DNA of 64,000 bases. It comes from UBA2421 sp002343075 (lineage in GTDB: Bacteria > Planctomycetota > Phycisphaerae > Tepidisphaerales > Tepidisphaeraceae). Within the stretch, counting starts at the first letter, position 1, and each line of letters begins with the position of its first letter. The translations under genes and the position numbers were made by a program. Shown here in pieces: positions 25,407 through 34,475 of the stretch. A model generated the notes under the pieces. The model was not told the origin of the DNA and searched no databases. It saw only the letters and a list, made by a program, of their open reading frames with translations. The stretch lies in the NCBI GenBank assembly GCA_937982565.1, contig CALJLN010000017.1:62001-126000 (forward strand), given 5' to 3'.

Positions 25407-27701
25407 ATGCCCACACCGCTCATCAATGTCTCAAATCGGCTACCGGTTACCGTATCCGATCGTGGCATCAAGAAATCCTCCGGCGGGCTGGTGACTGCGC
25501 TCGAAGGTCTGCCCCGAGAACAGTATGACCTCACCTGGCTCGGATGGCCCGGGGGTTATCCGGCCCCGGACCGACAACGCGGCATCGAAGATTCGCTGCG
25601 CGAAGAACACGGGTACGAACCGGTGTTCCTCAGCAAGAAACTAGCCGACGCGCATTATGAAGGGCTGTCGAACTCTTCCATCTGGCCACTCCTGCACTAC
25701 CTGCCGTCTTACTTCAAGTACCGAACCGAATGGTGGGAAGCATACCAACAGGTCAACGAGATTTTTGCAGAGCGCGTTCTACAGATTGCCGCAGACGGCC
25801 AGATGGTGTGGGTGCATGACTACCAACTCATGCTCCTGCCAAGACTTCTCAAATCCGGCAATCCAACCCTGAAGATCGGTTTCTTTCTCCATACCCCGTT
25901 TCCGAGTTCGGAGGTGTTTCGTTGCCATCCAAACAGGGAGGCGCTGCTAGAGGGCGTGCTCGGGGCCGATCTTTGCGGCTTTCATACCTTTGGTTACCTG
26001 CGACAGTTTCGAAACTCGGTTTCGCACATGCTCGGTGCAAGTTCCGAGATTACCACCATCCGTCACGACGGCGAGCAAACCCAACTCGGCGTCTATCCCA
26101 TTGGCATCCCCGCGGCGGCGTTCGAGAAGGAGATGGCCGGCCCGGCGATCCTCGAGAAACTGACCCGACTCTCCGCAGAGCACGGTGGTAAGCGATTAGT
26201 GCTCTCGGTCGAACGGCTCGATTACACCAAGGGAATTCTCCCCCGGTTGGAGGCTATTGAGCTACTCTTGGCGCGCATGGCACAACCGGAGCGCGATGCC
26301 ATCAAGTTCATGTTCATCAGCATCCCAACCCGGGGCGGCGTTGACGCGTATCGGAAGTTGCGAGAAAGTGTTGAGTCTCGTGTCGGAGCGATTAACGGCA
26401 AGTTTGCCACACTTCACAATTCCCCCGTTCACTTCATTCACGGTAGCGTTAACTTCACTGAGCTTTGTGCACTCTACGCCGCGGCAGACGTGGCGCTGGT
26501 TACCCCACTGCGCGACGGACTAAATCTCGTCGCCAAGGAGTACGTCGCGTGCCAGCGTGACATCGGCACAGGGGGCGAAGCGGCAGCAGACGTCGCTGGC
26601 GCACCGGAAATGGCAAGCGTGCGCGCAACACCTGGGGCCCTGATCCTGTCAGAGTTCACCGGCGCCGCAGAAGAACTATTCAGCGCAATCATGGTCAATC
26701 CCAACTCACCCGAAGCCGTTGCCGATGCAATACGACTGGCGCTGGACATGCCACCCGAAGAGCGCAGACGCAGAATGTTGCCCATGCGCCAGCGCGTTCT
26801 TAGCTATGACGCTGAAGCGTGGGCGAGCGACTTCGTTCGAGACCTGTCGCTACCGCACCCACCGCAATCGGCGTCATTGCAACTCTCGCCGCAACCGTTA
26901 CTGCAAGCCGCGATTCGACGTCTCCGGGGGGCGATCGAGGCCGGCCGACGCGTCGCGATGTTCCTCGATTATGACGGCACCCTGCGAGAAATCATCAAAG
27001 ATCCCTTCACCGCCAAGCCCACACCCGACCTCACCGAACTACTCGACAACCTCGTCCGGCTGAAGAATGTCGAACTCGTGATCATCTCCGGGCGAACCAC
27101 GACCGACCTCGACATGTTTCTCGGCAACTATTCCAGGCTGACGCTCATCGCCGAGCACGGCGGCGCCATCCGCCGAGGGGGCAGCCTCCGACCAGTTGAA
27201 GAAAAATGGGAGCGACTCGATACCAATCTCACATACGGCTGGAAAGCCAAGGTGCTCAAGCTACTTCAACTCTTCGAGCGATCGACCCCGGGAAGCCAGA
27301 TTGAAGATAAACCGACCGGCCTTGTCTGGCATTTCCGAAGGGCCGACCATGAATTTGGTGAACACAAGGCGCGTGAACTCGTGCAAAACCTGTCGAACCT
27401 CACCGCCAATGACCCGATTGAAATCCGGCGCGGCCGGCGAATTGTTGAAATCGCCTCAACCTTGGTTAACAAAGCCTCTGCGGTCATGCGCGTGTTGCAG
27501 GAGAAAGAGTACGACCTCGTGCTCATTGCGGGTGACGATGCCACCGATGAGTCGATGTTCCGGCTGGAACTCTCCGAATCATCGACTGTAACTATACGCG
27601 TCGGCGGCGGTGAAACCAGCGCCAAGTTGCGCGTGGCAACGCCGTCAGCCCTCCGCCGGTTCCTTCGAAGCGCGGTTTCACTTTCGAGCGCCGTTGCATG
27701 A
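25407..27701 (+). CDS. Bifunctional trehalose-6-phosphate synthase/phosphatase (OtsA-OtsB fusion)
   Basis: 764 residues. Residues 1-480 are a GT20 synthase: LINVSNRLPVTVSDRG with SGGLVTALEGL, VWVHDYQLMLLP, SVERLDYTKGI and RDGLNLVAKEYVACQ. Residues about 505-760 are a HAD-type phosphatase with MFLDYDGTLREI (nucleophile D521, acid D523), VIISGRTTTDL and LVLIAGDDATDESMF. The fusion would make trehalose from UDP-glucose and glucose-6-phosphate in one protein, a layout known in yeast, plants and several bacteria. Trehalose is an osmoprotectant in the cytoplasm. It converges with the GH130 gene, leaving 24 bases between the stops. Confidence 0.93.
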   Translation: MPTPLINVSNRLPVTVSDRGIKKSSGGLVTALEGLPREQYDLTWLGWPGGYPAPDRQRGIEDSLREEHGYEPVFLSKKLADAHYEGLSNSSIWPLLHYLPSYFKYRTEWWEAYQQVNEIFAERVLQIAADGQMVWVHDYQLMLLPRLLKSGNPTLKIGFFLHTPFPSSEVFRCHPNREALLEGVLGADLCGFHTFGYLRQFRNSVSHMLGASSEITTIRHDGEQTQLGVYPIGIPAAAFEKEMAGPAILEKLTRLSAEHGGKRLVLSVERLDYTKGILPRLEAIELLLARMAQPERDAIKFMFISIPTRGGVDAYRKLRESVESRVGAINGKFATLHNSPVHFIHGSVNFTELCALYAAADVALVTPLRDGLNLVAKEYVACQRDIGTGGEAAADVAGAPEMASVRATPGALILSEFTGAAEELFSAIMVNPNSPEAVADAIRLALDMPPEERRRRMLPMRQRVLSYDAEAWASDFVRDLSLPHPPQSASLQLSPQPLLQAAIRRLRGAIEAGRRVAMFLDYDGTLREIIKDPFTAKPTPDLTELLDNLVRLKNVELVIISGRTTTDLDMFLGNYSRLTLIAEHGGAIRRGGSLRPVEEKWERLDTNLTYGWKAKVLKLLQLFERSTPGSQIEDKPTGLVWHFRRADHEFGEHKARELVQNLSNLTANDPIEIRRGRRIVEIASTLVNKASAVMRVLQEKEYDLVLIAGDDATDESMFRLELSESSTVTIRVGGGETSAKLRVATPSALRRFLRSAVSLSSAVA

Positions 27702-27725
27702 GGAAAAACTGGCGTTGGTTTGGCG

Positions 27726-29189
27726 CTACATCGTCAATCGGTCGAGCAGTTCGTTGAGATCGACAACGGAAATGCTGGTCGACTTGTCGGCTTGCGCGTA
27801 CGGCACATACAGCTTCCCTGCGTGCGCCAACGCACCGCAGGTGTAAACGACGTTGGGCACATATCCTTCGCGCTCGCTATCCAGCGGCGCGAGCAGAGGT
27901 TCTTCGAGGTGACCAATGACCTTAAGCGGGTCATCCAAGTCGAGCAGCATGGCACCGATGACATAGGTGCGCATCGGCCCGACACCGTGGGTGAGCAGCA
28001 GCCATCCTTTGTCGGTTTCGATTGGCGATCCGCAGTTACCGATCTGCATCAGCTCCCACGGCAGGCGCGGCACGGCCAGCCGCTGCGCGGTGTTCCAGAA
28101 GTGGACAGCTTCGCTGGTGCTGATGAATAGATTCTCTCCATCGATTCTCGAACACATCACATAGCGATTTTTGATTTTACGAGGGAAAAGCGCCATTCCC
28201 TTGTTCAGCGCCGCATTGCCGTTGAGGCTCGCGAACTCAATGCGTCGGAAGTCGCTGGTGCTCATCAGCATCGGCAGCGTGCGCACCCCGTTGTAGGCGG
28301 TGTATGTGCCGAAATAGCTTACGGAATTGTCATCGTCGACGAACCGCACCATGCGCAGGTCTTCGATGCCGTGCGACTCTTCGTCATTCATTGGGAAAAT
28401 GACGAGATCACCCAGGTCTGTTTCAGGGGCGAGATCAATGTGATAGTTGCTGCTGGCCAGCCAGAGCATCGTGCGGAGCATTTCGCCGGCCTCGATGTTA
28501 CCCGCATACCGCGGGCGGGCACTCTCAACCGCGGCCACCAACTCGCGGAGCGTGAACTTCTCCGGAATGCCCGATAGCATGTCGTTGGCCATCGCCGGCG
28601 AAAGTCCCATTTCGCGCAACTTGCGGACGAACAACGGTTTATGATACTGCCGATCGGGGCTGAGCCGCGAGCGATGCAGGTGCTGCGGCAGCGGGTCCAG
28701 TTCCATCTCGCCCGCAGCGGTGATGCTGCCGGTTCGGAACACGATGGAGCTCACATGCCCTTCGCCGGTGGCGCGTAAACTCATCAGGATACGAAGCGCT
28801 CCTTCGGCCCCGTTTTCCTGCTTCGGATGCACAACAATCGAGGGGTTGAACAGCGCCGCCGAGTCGACCGCGTACTCCATCGTTAAGTACGCACCGGCCA
28901 GGAGCTTACGTTCGTTAGACCAGTCACGCTCGCACGCAATCATCGGCGCGCCGGCATGATAGTGCTCGGCGAAGAGCCTTCGCAGGTGCGCGTGGCGATT
29001 GCCGTACTGCGCTTCAACTTCAGCGAGCAAATCGTGGACTTCGTCATCGGGCAGACCGGAAAGCCGATCGAGCAGCGTGCGAAGACGCTGGGTTCCCAAG
29101 ATGAAGGGGCGGGCGATTACCCGGCGGTCGTCGCCGTGCAGTTGAACGGGCAATCGACGCACGTTGATCGGTTCGCGACGAGGATTCAC
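27726..29189 (-). CDS. GH130-like glycosidase/phosphorylase
   Basis: 487 residues from a GTG at 29189, favoured because GGAG lies 9 bases upstream and the start then follows the previous stop by 35 bases; ATG-led extensions overlap that gene by 180 bases. VRRLPVQLHGDDRRVIARPF, then ERKLLAGAYLTMEYAVDSAALFNPSIVVHP and LLLTHGVGPMRTYVIGAMLLDLDDPLKVIGHLEEPLL, are marks of GH130, a five-bladed propeller family of mannoside phosphorylases and hydrolases. The C-terminal YVPNVVYTCGALAHAGKLYVPYAQAD fits too. It follows a GT4 gene on the same strand, a pairing that suggests joint handling of a mannose-containing glycan. Exact linkage specificity cannot be read from sequence alone. Confidence 0.85.
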   Translation of the reverse strand: MNPRREPINVRRLPVQLHGDDRRVIARPFILGTQRLRTLLDRLSGLPDDEVHDLLAEVEAQYGNRHAHLRRLFAEHYHAGAPMIACERDWSNERKLLAGAYLTMEYAVDSAALFNPSIVVHPKQENGAEGALRILMSLRATGEGHVSSIVFRTGSITAAGEMELDPLPQHLHRSRLSPDRQYHKPLFVRKLREMGLSPAMANDMLSGIPEKFTLRELVAAVESARPRYAGNIEAGEMLRTMLWLASSNYHIDLAPETDLGDLVIFPMNDEESHGIEDLRMVRFVDDDNSVSYFGTYTAYNGVRTLPMLMSTSDFRRIEFASLNGNAALNKGMALFPRKIKNRYVMCSRIDGENLFISTSEAVHFWNTAQRLAVPRLPWELMQIGNCGSPIETDKGWLLLTHGVGPMRTYVIGAMLLDLDDPLKVIGHLEEPLLAPLDSEREGYVPNVVYTCGALAHAGKLYVPYAQADKSTSISVVDLNELLDRLTM

Positions 29190-29224
29190 GACGGTGCACT
29201 CCGGCTGGGTGAGCGGTGACGGAG

Positions 29225-31567
29225 CTATCCAACCACCGCCGTTAGCGGCCGCTCCGACATAACCGAGGCTTTCGCCGGTGGCGAGTCGGGGTCGGCGGTC
29301 CTGGATCGATTGAGATCCATCAATGTCAATAGCGAGATCAGCCATGCGAGCGTCGATTCTGCACCTTGATTCAAATTGGGCCCGGCGGACAACAGGCCGT
29401 CGCGGCAACCACCGGTCTGCGGATCATAAATCACGGTCTGGCTGTCATTGCTACCAAGGAACCAATCAACAAACTGCCTCGCCCGATCCGACCATGCTTC
29501 GTCACCGGTCACCCGGAACGCGTCGGCGCACGCTTCCACCATCGCCATCGCCTCGATCGGTTGCTGGTCGAATCGGGCGCGGACGCCGGATCGCGTCAGC
29601 CAGCCGTTATTGCCTATCAACGAAATCCGTCCGGCATCGGTGATCTGCAGCGCGACCAGCCATTCCAGCGCGCGCAACCCACAGTTAAGCATCGCCTCAT
29701 TTGCCATCTGATGGCCACTTAAAATAAGAGCGTGCGGAAGTTTCGCGTTATCGTATGTGACCACGTCCTCACACCAAGGCCACTCGGGCGTCATATTCCC
29801 AGAAAATCGCTCAAACAAACGTTGCGCCACCTCGCCGCGAACGCGGCGCGCTTTTGTATCGCCGGCGAAGCGGTTCAGGTACCTGTCGACGCCAATCAGT
29901 GCAAATGCCCATGCCCGAGGCGAAGTGAATTGCTCAAGATGCTCCATCGCGTCGTGAATCAGCCGGGTGGAGAGCGCTGTGGCACCTTCGCCCACTGAAA
30001 GCTGGATGATCGTCCCAAGCGCCCAGACGCATCGGCCGTGGCAATCTTCACTTCCCTGCTCCTCCAGCCACCGGCGGTCGTACGAAAGAAAATTTCGGAA
30101 CCGCTTACGACCGTGATCGAACGCAAAGTGCAGAAACGCCAGATAGTTATCGGCCAGATCGAGCACCGCGGGGTCGCCGGTGACATCATGGCACATCATG
30201 GCGGCAATCAGGGCGCGCGCGTTGTCGTCGGCGCAGTACCCGTGATGGCGATCGGGCACGGCATAGACGGCGTGCTGCAGAATACCCGTATCATCAGTCA
30301 TACGCCGGAGATGCGCCAGGTTCAGGTCGGGCGTTGCCAGTACTTCCACCGCCTCAAAACGAGCCGCCGGCAATCCCCGGCGGCCGCGCTGACGTTCACG
30401 CAGCGATTCCTGCGCCAAGTTGAGGTAGGACCGGGCCACTTCTTTCCAGATCATCGGCCGGCCGTGCGCGTAGGCCCGTTTGCGCATGATGGTGCGCTGC
30501 TGCTCGTCGTTGAGCAGGTCAATGACGGTCGTTGCCAGCGCCGCAGAATCGCCGAAGGGGAACAAGCGGCCCCTGCCCTCTGCCAGCATCTCCTCGGCAT
30601 ACCAGTGCGGCGTGGAAACGACCGCCTTGCCCGCGCCCAGCGCGTAGGCCATTGTGCCAGACGTAATCTGCTGCTTGTTCGGATATGGCGTGATGTAGAT
30701 GTCGGCCAGGCTGATGTAGCGAATCAGCTCATCCATCGTCACATATCGGTTGTGAAACATCACATGATCGCGCAGCCCGAGCTGTTCGACCATGCGTTCC
30801 AGGGAATTGCGGTAAGCGTTGCCCTCGCTACGCAGAACGTGCGGGTGGGTTGCGCCAAGAACCACATAAATCACATCCGGATGTGCCTTAACGATGGCGG
30901 GCATGGCCTTGAGCGCGACTTCGATTCCCTTGCCCGGCCCGAGCAGACCGAATGTGAACAGCACCCTGCGGCCTTCCAGCCCAAACTGGTCACGGAACAC
31001 CGTCGGCTCGACAAACGGCACATCAGGAATGCCGTGCGGGATAAACGCGATCTTCTGCGGCGTGATGGAGTAGGTTTCCTGGAGAATCTTCTCGGCGAAG
31101 TGGCTCATGACCACCAGCCGGTCGCAATGACGGGCCAGCTCTTTCATCACCGCCCGCTGGCCCGTGCTTGGTTCGGATAAAACAGTGTGTAGCGTGGCGA
31201 TGGCGGGCATTCGCAGGTTGCGAATCAAATCGAGCACATGGCCGCCGTCGCGGCCGCCGAAGATGCCATATTCGTGCTGGACCAGCACAAGATCAATCTG
31301 GTTGATGTTGAGTAAATCGGCCGCCGTGACGTACTCGCCTTGTTTCTGCTGCGGGATCTGCAATCGGACTTCTGGCGGATAGTGGTATCCACCGGCGATG
31401 TCGTCCATCGCGAGAACTGTCGTCTCCCGCTGACCAATTGCATCGGCGATGGAGTCGCGAAGGTCTTTTGTGAATGTGGCAATCCCGCACTGCCGGGGGA
31501 CATAGCTGCCAAGAAGCGCGACTGTCTGAACCGGTGCTCCCGAAGAGCCGTGTGGGCCGTGAGGCAT
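29225..31567 (-). CDS. GT4 glycosyltransferase fused to an alpha/alpha-toroid-like domain
   Basis: 780 residues from the ATG at 31567, which has GGGAG 8 bases upstream. Residues about 12-400 are a GT-B glycosyltransferase of family 4: GSYVPRQCGIATFTKDL, VLVQHEYGIFGGRDGGH, TFGLLGPGKGIEVALKAMP, and the donor-site region SLADIYITPYPNKQQITSGTMAYALGAGKAVVSTP. Residues about 420-760 are helical with repeated GYCADDNARALIA, DRYLNRFAGD and WLTRSGVRARFDQQPIEA segments like alpha/alpha-toroid enzymes. The order GT4-GH130 on one strand is a known combination in mannoside metabolism. Whether the toroid part is catalytic or structural is unknown. Confidence 0.85.
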   Translation of the reverse strand: MPHGPHGSSGAPVQTVALLGSYVPRQCGIATFTKDLRDSIADAIGQRETTVLAMDDIAGGYHYPPEVRLQIPQQKQGEYVTAADLLNINQIDLVLVQHEYGIFGGRDGGHVLDLIRNLRMPAIATLHTVLSEPSTGQRAVMKELARHCDRLVVMSHFAEKILQETYSITPQKIAFIPHGIPDVPFVEPTVFRDQFGLEGRRVLFTFGLLGPGKGIEVALKAMPAIVKAHPDVIYVVLGATHPHVLRSEGNAYRNSLERMVEQLGLRDHVMFHNRYVTMDELIRYISLADIYITPYPNKQQITSGTMAYALGAGKAVVSTPHWYAEEMLAEGRGRLFPFGDSAALATTVIDLLNDEQQRTIMRKRAYAHGRPMIWKEVARSYLNLAQESLRERQRGRRGLPAARFEAVEVLATPDLNLAHLRRMTDDTGILQHAVYAVPDRHHGYCADDNARALIAAMMCHDVTGDPAVLDLADNYLAFLHFAFDHGRKRFRNFLSYDRRWLEEQGSEDCHGRCVWALGTIIQLSVGEGATALSTRLIHDAMEHLEQFTSPRAWAFALIGVDRYLNRFAGDTKARRVRGEVAQRLFERFSGNMTPEWPWCEDVVTYDNAKLPHALILSGHQMANEAMLNCGLRALEWLVALQITDAGRISLIGNNGWLTRSGVRARFDQQPIEAMAMVEACADAFRVTGDEAWSDRARQFVDWFLGSNDSQTVIYDPQTGGCRDGLLSAGPNLNQGAESTLAWLISLLTLMDLNRSRTADPDSPPAKASVMSERPLTAVVG

Positions 31568-31699
31568 AGCGTCGACTCCCAAAGAAGGAAAAAGTAGAGA
31601 CTGCGCCGGTACCCCGTATGTCAGGCGTTCAGTGGAACTTCGAATCTCAGATGGTACAGACCGCCGGCGGGCGGCGATTTAGGTGAATCCCCGATAAGC

Positions 31700-31761
31700 A
31701 AAAAAAAAGAGAGCGGAAGGTGTCGTAGAGGGGGGGGCTACGACGGGGGAAACTTCCGCTC
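31700..31761 (-). terminator. Intrinsic terminator with two-tier stem
   Basis: Nine-base outer stem (31711-31719 with 31753-31761) and seven-base inner stem (31722-31728 with 31738-31744), then TCTTTTTTTTT on the reverse strand. The stem is long for a terminator, and the inner C8 loop is unusual. Confidence 0.8.
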
Positions 31762-31826
31762 CCGGACCGGACCCCCGCAGGCACTGACTGCCATTGCGGG
31801 TTTGGATTTCCAACAATCAACCTTAC
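31700..31826 (-). ncRNA. Candidate independent small RNA with C8 loop
   Basis: In the 448-base gap between the GT4 gene and the nitrilase-family gene, the reverse strand shows a complete transcription unit of about 127 bases. A promoter (TTGAAA, 16 bases, TATAGT) is followed by hairpins TTGG-AAAT-CCAA and CCCGCA/TGCGGG (with inner GGCA/TGCC). It ends in a large hairpin GAGCGGAAG/CTTCCGCTC that encloses GTCGTAG/CTACGAC, whose loop is eight C and a T, and nine T follow. No ORF fits. The C-rich loop resembles those with which small RNAs bind G-rich ribosome binding sites. It could instead be a long leader with an attenuator for the GT4 gene, which starts 133 bases after the T-run. Confidence 0.6.
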
Positions 31827-31833
31827 GAGAAAT

Positions 31834-31861
31834 ACTATACACCCGTCCTGCTCTTTTTCAA
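31834..31861 (-). promoter_or_regulatory. Sigma-70-like promoter of the candidate small RNA
   Basis: On the reverse strand, -35 TTGAAA (31861-31856), a 16-base spacer, and -10 TATAGT (31839-31834). The expected transcription start is near 31826. This is the clearest promoter-like element I found in the window. Confidence 0.5.
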
Positions 31862-32015
31862 ATCACCTCATAAGTAATCAACATGTTTTTTTTCAGTCAA
31901 GGTCGAGTCAGCTGGCCGTTGTAAACGACACAAACCTCCGCGGGAGCAAAACCCAACGCCGACTCGTGGGGCGCATCGACGGGGGCTTTTTCTCAGTAAA
32001 TCGCTGCACTTCCGA

Positions 32016-32804
32016 CTAGCTGCGATACAATTCCGGTCTTCGATCTCCCAGAAACTTCAGCCTTTGCCGAACGTCTTGTACCATTTTGCAGTCGAGATTA
32101 GCTACATAAAGAAACTCTTCGCTCGAAGAATTTAGGTATATTATCGTACCCATCGGATCGATTGCTACGGAGTACCCGCCGTGCGGGTGGGTGCCGTCAT
32201 TTCCGCCGCGATTGACCCCAACCACAAAGAGTTGATTCTCGATGGCTCGGGCAATCAGCAAGGCATTCCAGTGCGCCACACGCACCTCCGGCCACGCCGC
32301 AGGAATGATGAGCATTTCCGCCCCGGCAAGCGTGAGCGCTCGGGCCAACTCAGGAAAACGCAAGTCATAGCAAATCATCAAACCTGTCGGCACGCCTTCC
32401 AAATCAAACACGCAATGCTCGCTGCCGGCGGTCATCACTCGATGCTCAGGGTCGGGCAAGCCAGAGAACAAATGTATCTTGCGATACTCCGCCTGCACCT
32501 CGCCGTGCCGGTCGAACACAACGGCGGTGTTGTAAATCGTATCGCGTTCGCGCAATGACAACCCCGCGATCACCCACATCGAGAGCGACTTCGCCAGCGC
32601 GCCCAGGCGCCGCCGTGCCAGGCCGTCTGCGCCCCCGGCGGCGCGCACGATTGCGTCCATTTGGTAGCCCGTGTCCGCCATCTCTGGGAAGACAACCACG
32701 TCCGCACCATCCGCGTGCGCGAGTCGGGCCAGGCGCTCCATTGAGGCGATGTTGCTTTCGACGTCCCCGAGCTTGCAAATGAGTTGAGCGAGTGCGATCT
32801 TCAT
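32016..32804 (-). CDS. Carbon-nitrogen hydrolase (nitrilase superfamily)
   Basis: 262 residues, a complete single-domain member. The catalytic triad is visible: Glu41 in VVFPEMADTG, Lys109 in AEYRKIHLF and Cys145 in GLMICYDLRFPE. NTAVVFDRHGEV and NQLFVVGVNRGG are typical of the amidase branch (omega-amidase, C-N hydrolase). It should cleave a small amide in the cytoplasm; the substrate is not clear. Its start codon is separated by 3 bases from the divergent alkyltransferase start at 32808. Confidence 0.9.
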   Translation of the reverse strand: MKIALAQLICKLGDVESNIASMERLARLAHADGADVVVFPEMADTGYQMDAIVRAAGGADGLARRRLGALAKSLSMWVIAGLSLRERDTIYNTAVVFDRHGEVQAEYRKIHLFSGLPDPEHRVMTAGSEHCVFDLEGVPTGLMICYDLRFPELARALTLAGAEMLIIPAAWPEVRVAHWNALLIARAIENQLFVVGVNRGGNDGTHPHGGYSVAIDPMGTIIYLNSSSEEFLYVANLDCKMVQDVRQRLKFLGDRRPELYRS

Positions 32805-32807
32805 GTG

Positions 32808-33188
32808 ATGCCGAGTGTATCAACGAATTCTGCGGACGAAACGACCGAAGCGGCCATTTACGCTGGCCGGCTCACCAAGTCGATGAGCTTCAACCAGAAA
32901 ATCTGGGCGATTTGCAGCCGTATCCCCGCCGGAAAGGTGGCCACCTACGCCGACCTCGCCGCCGCCATCGGCTCGACCGGCTACCGGGCGGTCGGCAACG
33001 CCATGAACAAAAACCCCTACGCCCCGCGGGTGCCCTGCCACCGAGTCGTCGGCTCCGATGGAAAACTCACGGGCTATGCCGGCGGGCTGGCGAAGAAGAA
33101 AGCGATGCTGATCGAAGAAGGGATCGAGATTATCAACGAGAGAGTTGATCTACGTTTCCGATGTAAACTGAATAGCATCGACAAGTAA
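32808..33188 (+). CDS. MGMT-family O6-alkylguanine-DNA alkyltransferase, C-terminal domain only
   Basis: 126 residues. The DNA-binding and methyl-acceptor domain is present: FNQKIWAICSRIPAGKVATYADLAAAIG, GYRAVGNAMNKNP, and the active site VPCHRVVGSDG, followed by GYAGGLAKKKAMLIEEG. The N-terminal ribonuclease-like domain of full MGMT proteins is absent, as in the short MGMT/ATL class, but the acceptor Cys is kept, so it may be active repair protein rather than an ATL. The start is uncertain: 32808 leaves 3 bases to the divergent gene, while ATG 32883 (MSFNQK) would leave 78. Neither has a clear ribosome binding site. Confidence 0.85.
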   Translation: MPSVSTNSADETTEAAIYAGRLTKSMSFNQKIWAICSRIPAGKVATYADLAAAIGSTGYRAVGNAMNKNPYAPRVPCHRVVGSDGKLTGYAGGLAKKKAMLIEEGIEIINERVDLRFRCKLNSIDK

Positions 33189-33236
33189 TAGAACGGCACC
33201 GCTCACAGACGAACATTCCGCCGCGACTTCCAGTAA

Positions 33237-34376
33237 CTAATCTTTCACCTGCTCCCAAAGCTGCGACTCCACCTTGTTGAACTTCTGGAAGCTCGAATCA
33301 AGCTGCTCAACAAGCTTCTGAATCGTCTCAGCATCGACCGCGGGGTTTTTTAGCGCGTCTCTTAGTGCCCCTGCGGCGTCGTCCACATCGTTGGCGCCTT
33401 CGGCAAATTGTCTTGCCGCATCAAACAGGCTCTGATTCTGCTGATCCACCCCCGCAGGCTTGTAAATCAGCCGCCAGGGTGCGCGGCGGATTTCGCTGGT
33501 GGCACCCTTCAGGTTGTCGCCAGTTGATTTCATGCTCGCGATCATGCCATCAATCCGGCTGCGGTTGTTACCCAGAATGCCGCGGACGTTGCTGGTGATG
33601 TCCTTGGTGTTTTCCGCGACGCCCTTGATGTCTTCCAGCGCCGCGTTGGCGCTATCGAGCGATAGCTGCATCTTCGCCAGCCCGCCGTCGAGTTTATCCA
33701 TGATGGGCCCGATCTTCTCCTTGACCGCTGCCGTTGATGCGTTGAGGTTGGCGACAGTGCCTTTGAAGTCTCCCTTGCTCTCGCCGAAGACATCGCGCAC
33801 CTCGCTCAGCGCCTCGCCGCCACGGTCGGTGACATTGGCATATTTCTGATATGCCGGCTCCACCTTGGCACGCACGTCCGTGGCCAGCCCCTTATATTCA
33901 TCCAAAGCCGAACTTACCTTCGGCCCGACATCGCCCAGCGAAGCGAGCAGCGCCGTGAGTGATCCCGGCGTGCCCTTGATGATCCCGCCGTCGGCCAGAA
34001 TCGTGTCGGTCGGGTTGATATTGTCGATGTTCAGATTGCTCGTACCGGTCACGGTGCTTTCAATGATGACACGCGACTGCTCAGTCAGGCCGACGTATCT
34101 TGGCAAAAGAAAACGCACCAGAATCATCGCATCGCTGTCTCGTTTGGCTGGCTTGAACTCGATCTCGCGCACCGTTCCCAGTTTCACTCCGCCGACGCGC
34201 ACATCATCTCCCACGCGCAGCCCACTGACATTATCCTTCAGCGTGAAAGTCGCAGTGTAATTATTGTGCGGCAGCGCCAGCGAGCCGAAGCCCTTGATGC
34301 CCACAATCACCGCAACCACCAGCCCTGCGCTGATCACGATAAACAACCCGGCTAAAAATGCATTTCGGTCTTTCAT
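33237..34376 (-). CDS. mlaD: MlaD-like MCE protein (lipid ABC transporter component)
   Basis: 379 residues from the ATG at 34376. One N-terminal membrane helix (FLAGLFIVISAGLVVAVIVGI) is followed by the MCE domain at about 38-125 (YTATFTLKDNVSGLRVGDDVRVGGVKLGTVREIEF). The remainder is long amphipathic helix, likely coiled coil (ASTAAVKEKIGPIMDKLDGG; LDSANAALEDIKGVAENTKDI). In the Mla system MCE proteins form a ring that shuttles phospholipids between membranes. It is the last gene of a leftward run with MlaF and MlaE. Confidence 0.88.
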   Translation of the reverse strand: MKDRNAFLAGLFIVISAGLVVAVIVGIKGFGSLALPHNNYTATFTLKDNVSGLRVGDDVRVGGVKLGTVREIEFKPAKRDSDAMILVRFLLPRYVGLTEQSRVIIESTVTGTSNLNIDNINPTDTILADGGIIKGTPGSLTALLASLGDVGPKVSSALDEYKGLATDVRAKVEPAYQKYANVTDRGGEALSEVRDVFGESKGDFKGTVANLNASTAAVKEKIGPIMDKLDGGLAKMQLSLDSANAALEDIKGVAENTKDITSNVRGILGNNRSRIDGMIASMKSTGDNLKGATSEIRRAPWRLIYKPAGVDQQNQSLFDAARQFAEGANDVDDAAGALRDALKNPAVDAETIQKLVEQLDSSFQKFNKVESQLWEQVKD

Positions 34377-34475
34377 GCTGATTCGGTCGGCAGTTGACAG
34401 TCGGCAATCTGCAGAATTCTGCCTTCGCCTAACCCACAACCGCTCACCGCCTTGTTCTTACTGGCTACAAACCCT

